Below, piece by piece: positions 62,886 to 64,000 of a DNA stretch of 64,000 bases (positions are counted from its first letter, which is position 1; every line of letters starts with the position of its first letter). The notes under the pieces are model-generated. The model saw nothing but the letters and a program-made list of their open reading frames with translations, was not told the DNA's origin and did no database searches. The DNA comes from Monilinia fructicola. Lineage: Eukaryota > Ascomycota > Leotiomycetes > Helotiales > Sclerotiniaceae. The stretch is from NCBI GenBank assembly GCA_008692225.1, contig VICG01000010.1, positions 1,860,001 to 1,924,000 of the forward strand, written 5' to 3'. Made by a program: the position numbers and the translations under genes.

Positions 62886-63478
62886 AATTGAGGTTCGTGA
62901 TGATGATGATGATGATGTTGCTGCGGTTAGTATCGTATCGTAACGTGACAGGCAGCTCTGCTGCGATGGTATATAATCGATGGAAACTGCAATATGGAAA
63001 GAAGAATTTCGACAGCGTAAATGTGAGATGGACCACCTATACATACGAATGTAATCTTACACGCAACGCAACTAACTACAAACGAATCTAAACATTTCCT
63101 ACTCTCAAGCCAGCATGAAACCTCAAGCTGTCGCATGTTCGCTCAGACATTGGTCCGTTTGCCATAAAGATCACGTGAGTATTTAAAGTTCTCTTCCATT
63201 CATCTCGACTCACTTGACGTTCGTCCTAGATGTGAAACACAGGGTGATTGCGTTTTTCAAGTCTGGGATCTGTGCTTAAATATTTACAGATGTACTTGTG
63301 CTTGGCATATCATGAATCAAGCACTATCATCTCATATCTACGATTGCCGAAAGGCTGAATCTCATCTAGTTTCCTAGGGTATTTCGGATAGAAAATGAAT
63401 TTAAATTGTCTTACAAAAATAAAAATATGTACAGTTTCTCCACATCTACACATAGACCCCCAGGATTCCTGAGATCAT
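62886..63478. other. Intergenic region between two minus-strand genes
   Basis: No gene seen. It should contain the promoter of the AhpC-like gene and the 3' end of the chitinase gene. A GAT repeat near 62898-62916 lies just inside the leader. Confidence 0.5.
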
Positions 63479-64000
63479 TCAAAGAATATTCAGTGCTTCC
63501 CTCAAATCCGCCATCCACATGTATGGCTGAAACAATCCATCACTACTACCCGCATCGAAATACTCCCACCCATTTACACCCCCAAAATTTGGATACTTTT
63601 TTCTTAAAATGCTGATCGTATTCTTAAGCGTGCCAACTGGAACCCATCCACCAGCATCGTTTGTCGTAGCCGAAACCAGCATGACCACTCTCGAGGGATC
63701 CCATCCTGCACTGATAATAGCATCATAATCATGAGTGTTCCCTGCATATCCCCATCCATTTGTGAATTGAGCGTTATAGAATGATATCATAGGTGCGCCG
63801 GTATTTGGGTCTCGTGCTTGGGCATCAAGAGTTGAATAGGAGAAACCAGAAAGACTGCCACCGTTTGATAGAGCTGAGGCTACCGGGGCCATTGTAATCA
63901 CAAAATCAGGGCCCATGTCAGAGTAGAGCTGTTTGACAAAACGGAGAGCAACTGTGATGTCTACAAATTGCTCAATATCAATGTCTATACCATCAAGATT
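63479..64000 (-). CDS. GH18 chitinase, 3' part (5' end outside the window)
   Basis: Chitinases of GH18 hydrolyse chitin with a catalytic Glu. The visible frame begins with LDGIDIDIEQFVDITVALRF, containing the family signature DxxDxDxE (D-G-I-D-I-D-I-E); the last Glu is the acid. It continues VKQLYSDMGPDFVITMAPVA, ISFYNAQFTNGWGYAGNTHD (substrate-binding strand), RVVMLVSATTNDAGGWVP and YPNFGGVNGWEYFDAGSSDG, ending at 63479 with no carbohydrate-binding module after the barrel. The frame is intact across the 520 bases present. About half of a typical fungal class of this size is missing off the right edge. Confidence 0.93.
   Translation of the reverse strand, partial: NLDGIDIDIEQFVDITVALRFVKQLYSDMGPDFVITMAPVASALSNGGSLSGFSYSTLDAQARDPNTGAPMISFYNAQFTNGWGYAGNTHDYDAIISAGWDPSRVVMLVSATTNDAGGWVPVGTLKNTISILRKKYPNFGGVNGWEYFDAGSSDGLFQPYMWMADLREALNIL

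Overview
The window is nuclear DNA of a filamentous ascomycete fungus. Almost every recognisable gene carries short GT-AG introns (about 47-111 bp), there are no operons, and the gene repertoire is fungal: an RTA1-family membrane protein, a SYLF/Ysc84 protein, a CPA2-type antiporter, an Fps1/YFL054-like aquaglyceroporin, GH28 and GH18 enzymes and F-box/LRR proteins. Several families look most like those of Leotiomycetes (Helotiales, Sclerotiniaceae-like), but that placement is inference from memory and was not computed.

Layout. 1-4.7 kb: a SYLF/Ysc84 lipid-binding protein (+) and a 73-aa cysteine-rich protein (-) recovered by splicing. 4.7-8.3 kb: no gene, with a dense cluster of microsatellites. 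8.3-11.1 kb: a phosphoinositide phospholipase C (-). 11.1-16.8 kb: gene-poor, with a 9-bp minisatellite, a 154-bp inverted-repeat element and a ~325-bp AAT tract. 16.8-18.4 kb: a Na+/H+ antiporter (-). 18.4-21.1 kb: no gene, with an extremely AT-rich element bounded by inverted repeats. 21.1-25.7 kb: one large conserved fungal gene of unknown function (+). 26.0-27.4 kb: a secreted GH28 polygalacturonase-like enzyme (-). 29.6-31.9 kb: an F-box/LRR protein (-). 35.8-37.5 kb: an SGNH/GDSL hydrolase (+). 39.1 kb: tRNA-Met(CAT) (-). 40.3-42.6 kb: a large membrane protein (-). 43.3-44.4 kb: an RTA1 family protein (-). 45.9-48.8 kb: a head-to-head pair of paralogous genes of unknown function. 49.3-52.9 kb: unresolved coding fragments. 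53.9-54.4 kb: a small membrane protein (+). 55.0-57.1 kb: a type II membrane glycosyltransferase-like protein (-). 58.4-60.6 kb: an aquaglyceroporin with a ~450-residue N-terminal extension (-). 62.0-62.9 kb: an AhpC/TSA-like protein (-). 63.5 kb to the edge: a GH18 chitinase (-, truncated by the window).

The dominant observation is technical or evolutionary. Nearly every long gene is broken by one or more single-base indels, and the broken halves join cleanly into conserved family sequence. At least 20 such sites are listed, most inside or beside short homopolymers (runs of A, C, G or T). The simplest reading is an uncorrected sequencing or assembly error profile rather than mass pseudogenisation, so gene models here have to be assembled across frames. 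The most interesting biological candidate is the head-to-head paralog pair at 45.9-48.8 kb, which shares two intron positions and a conserved core but matches no family I can name.
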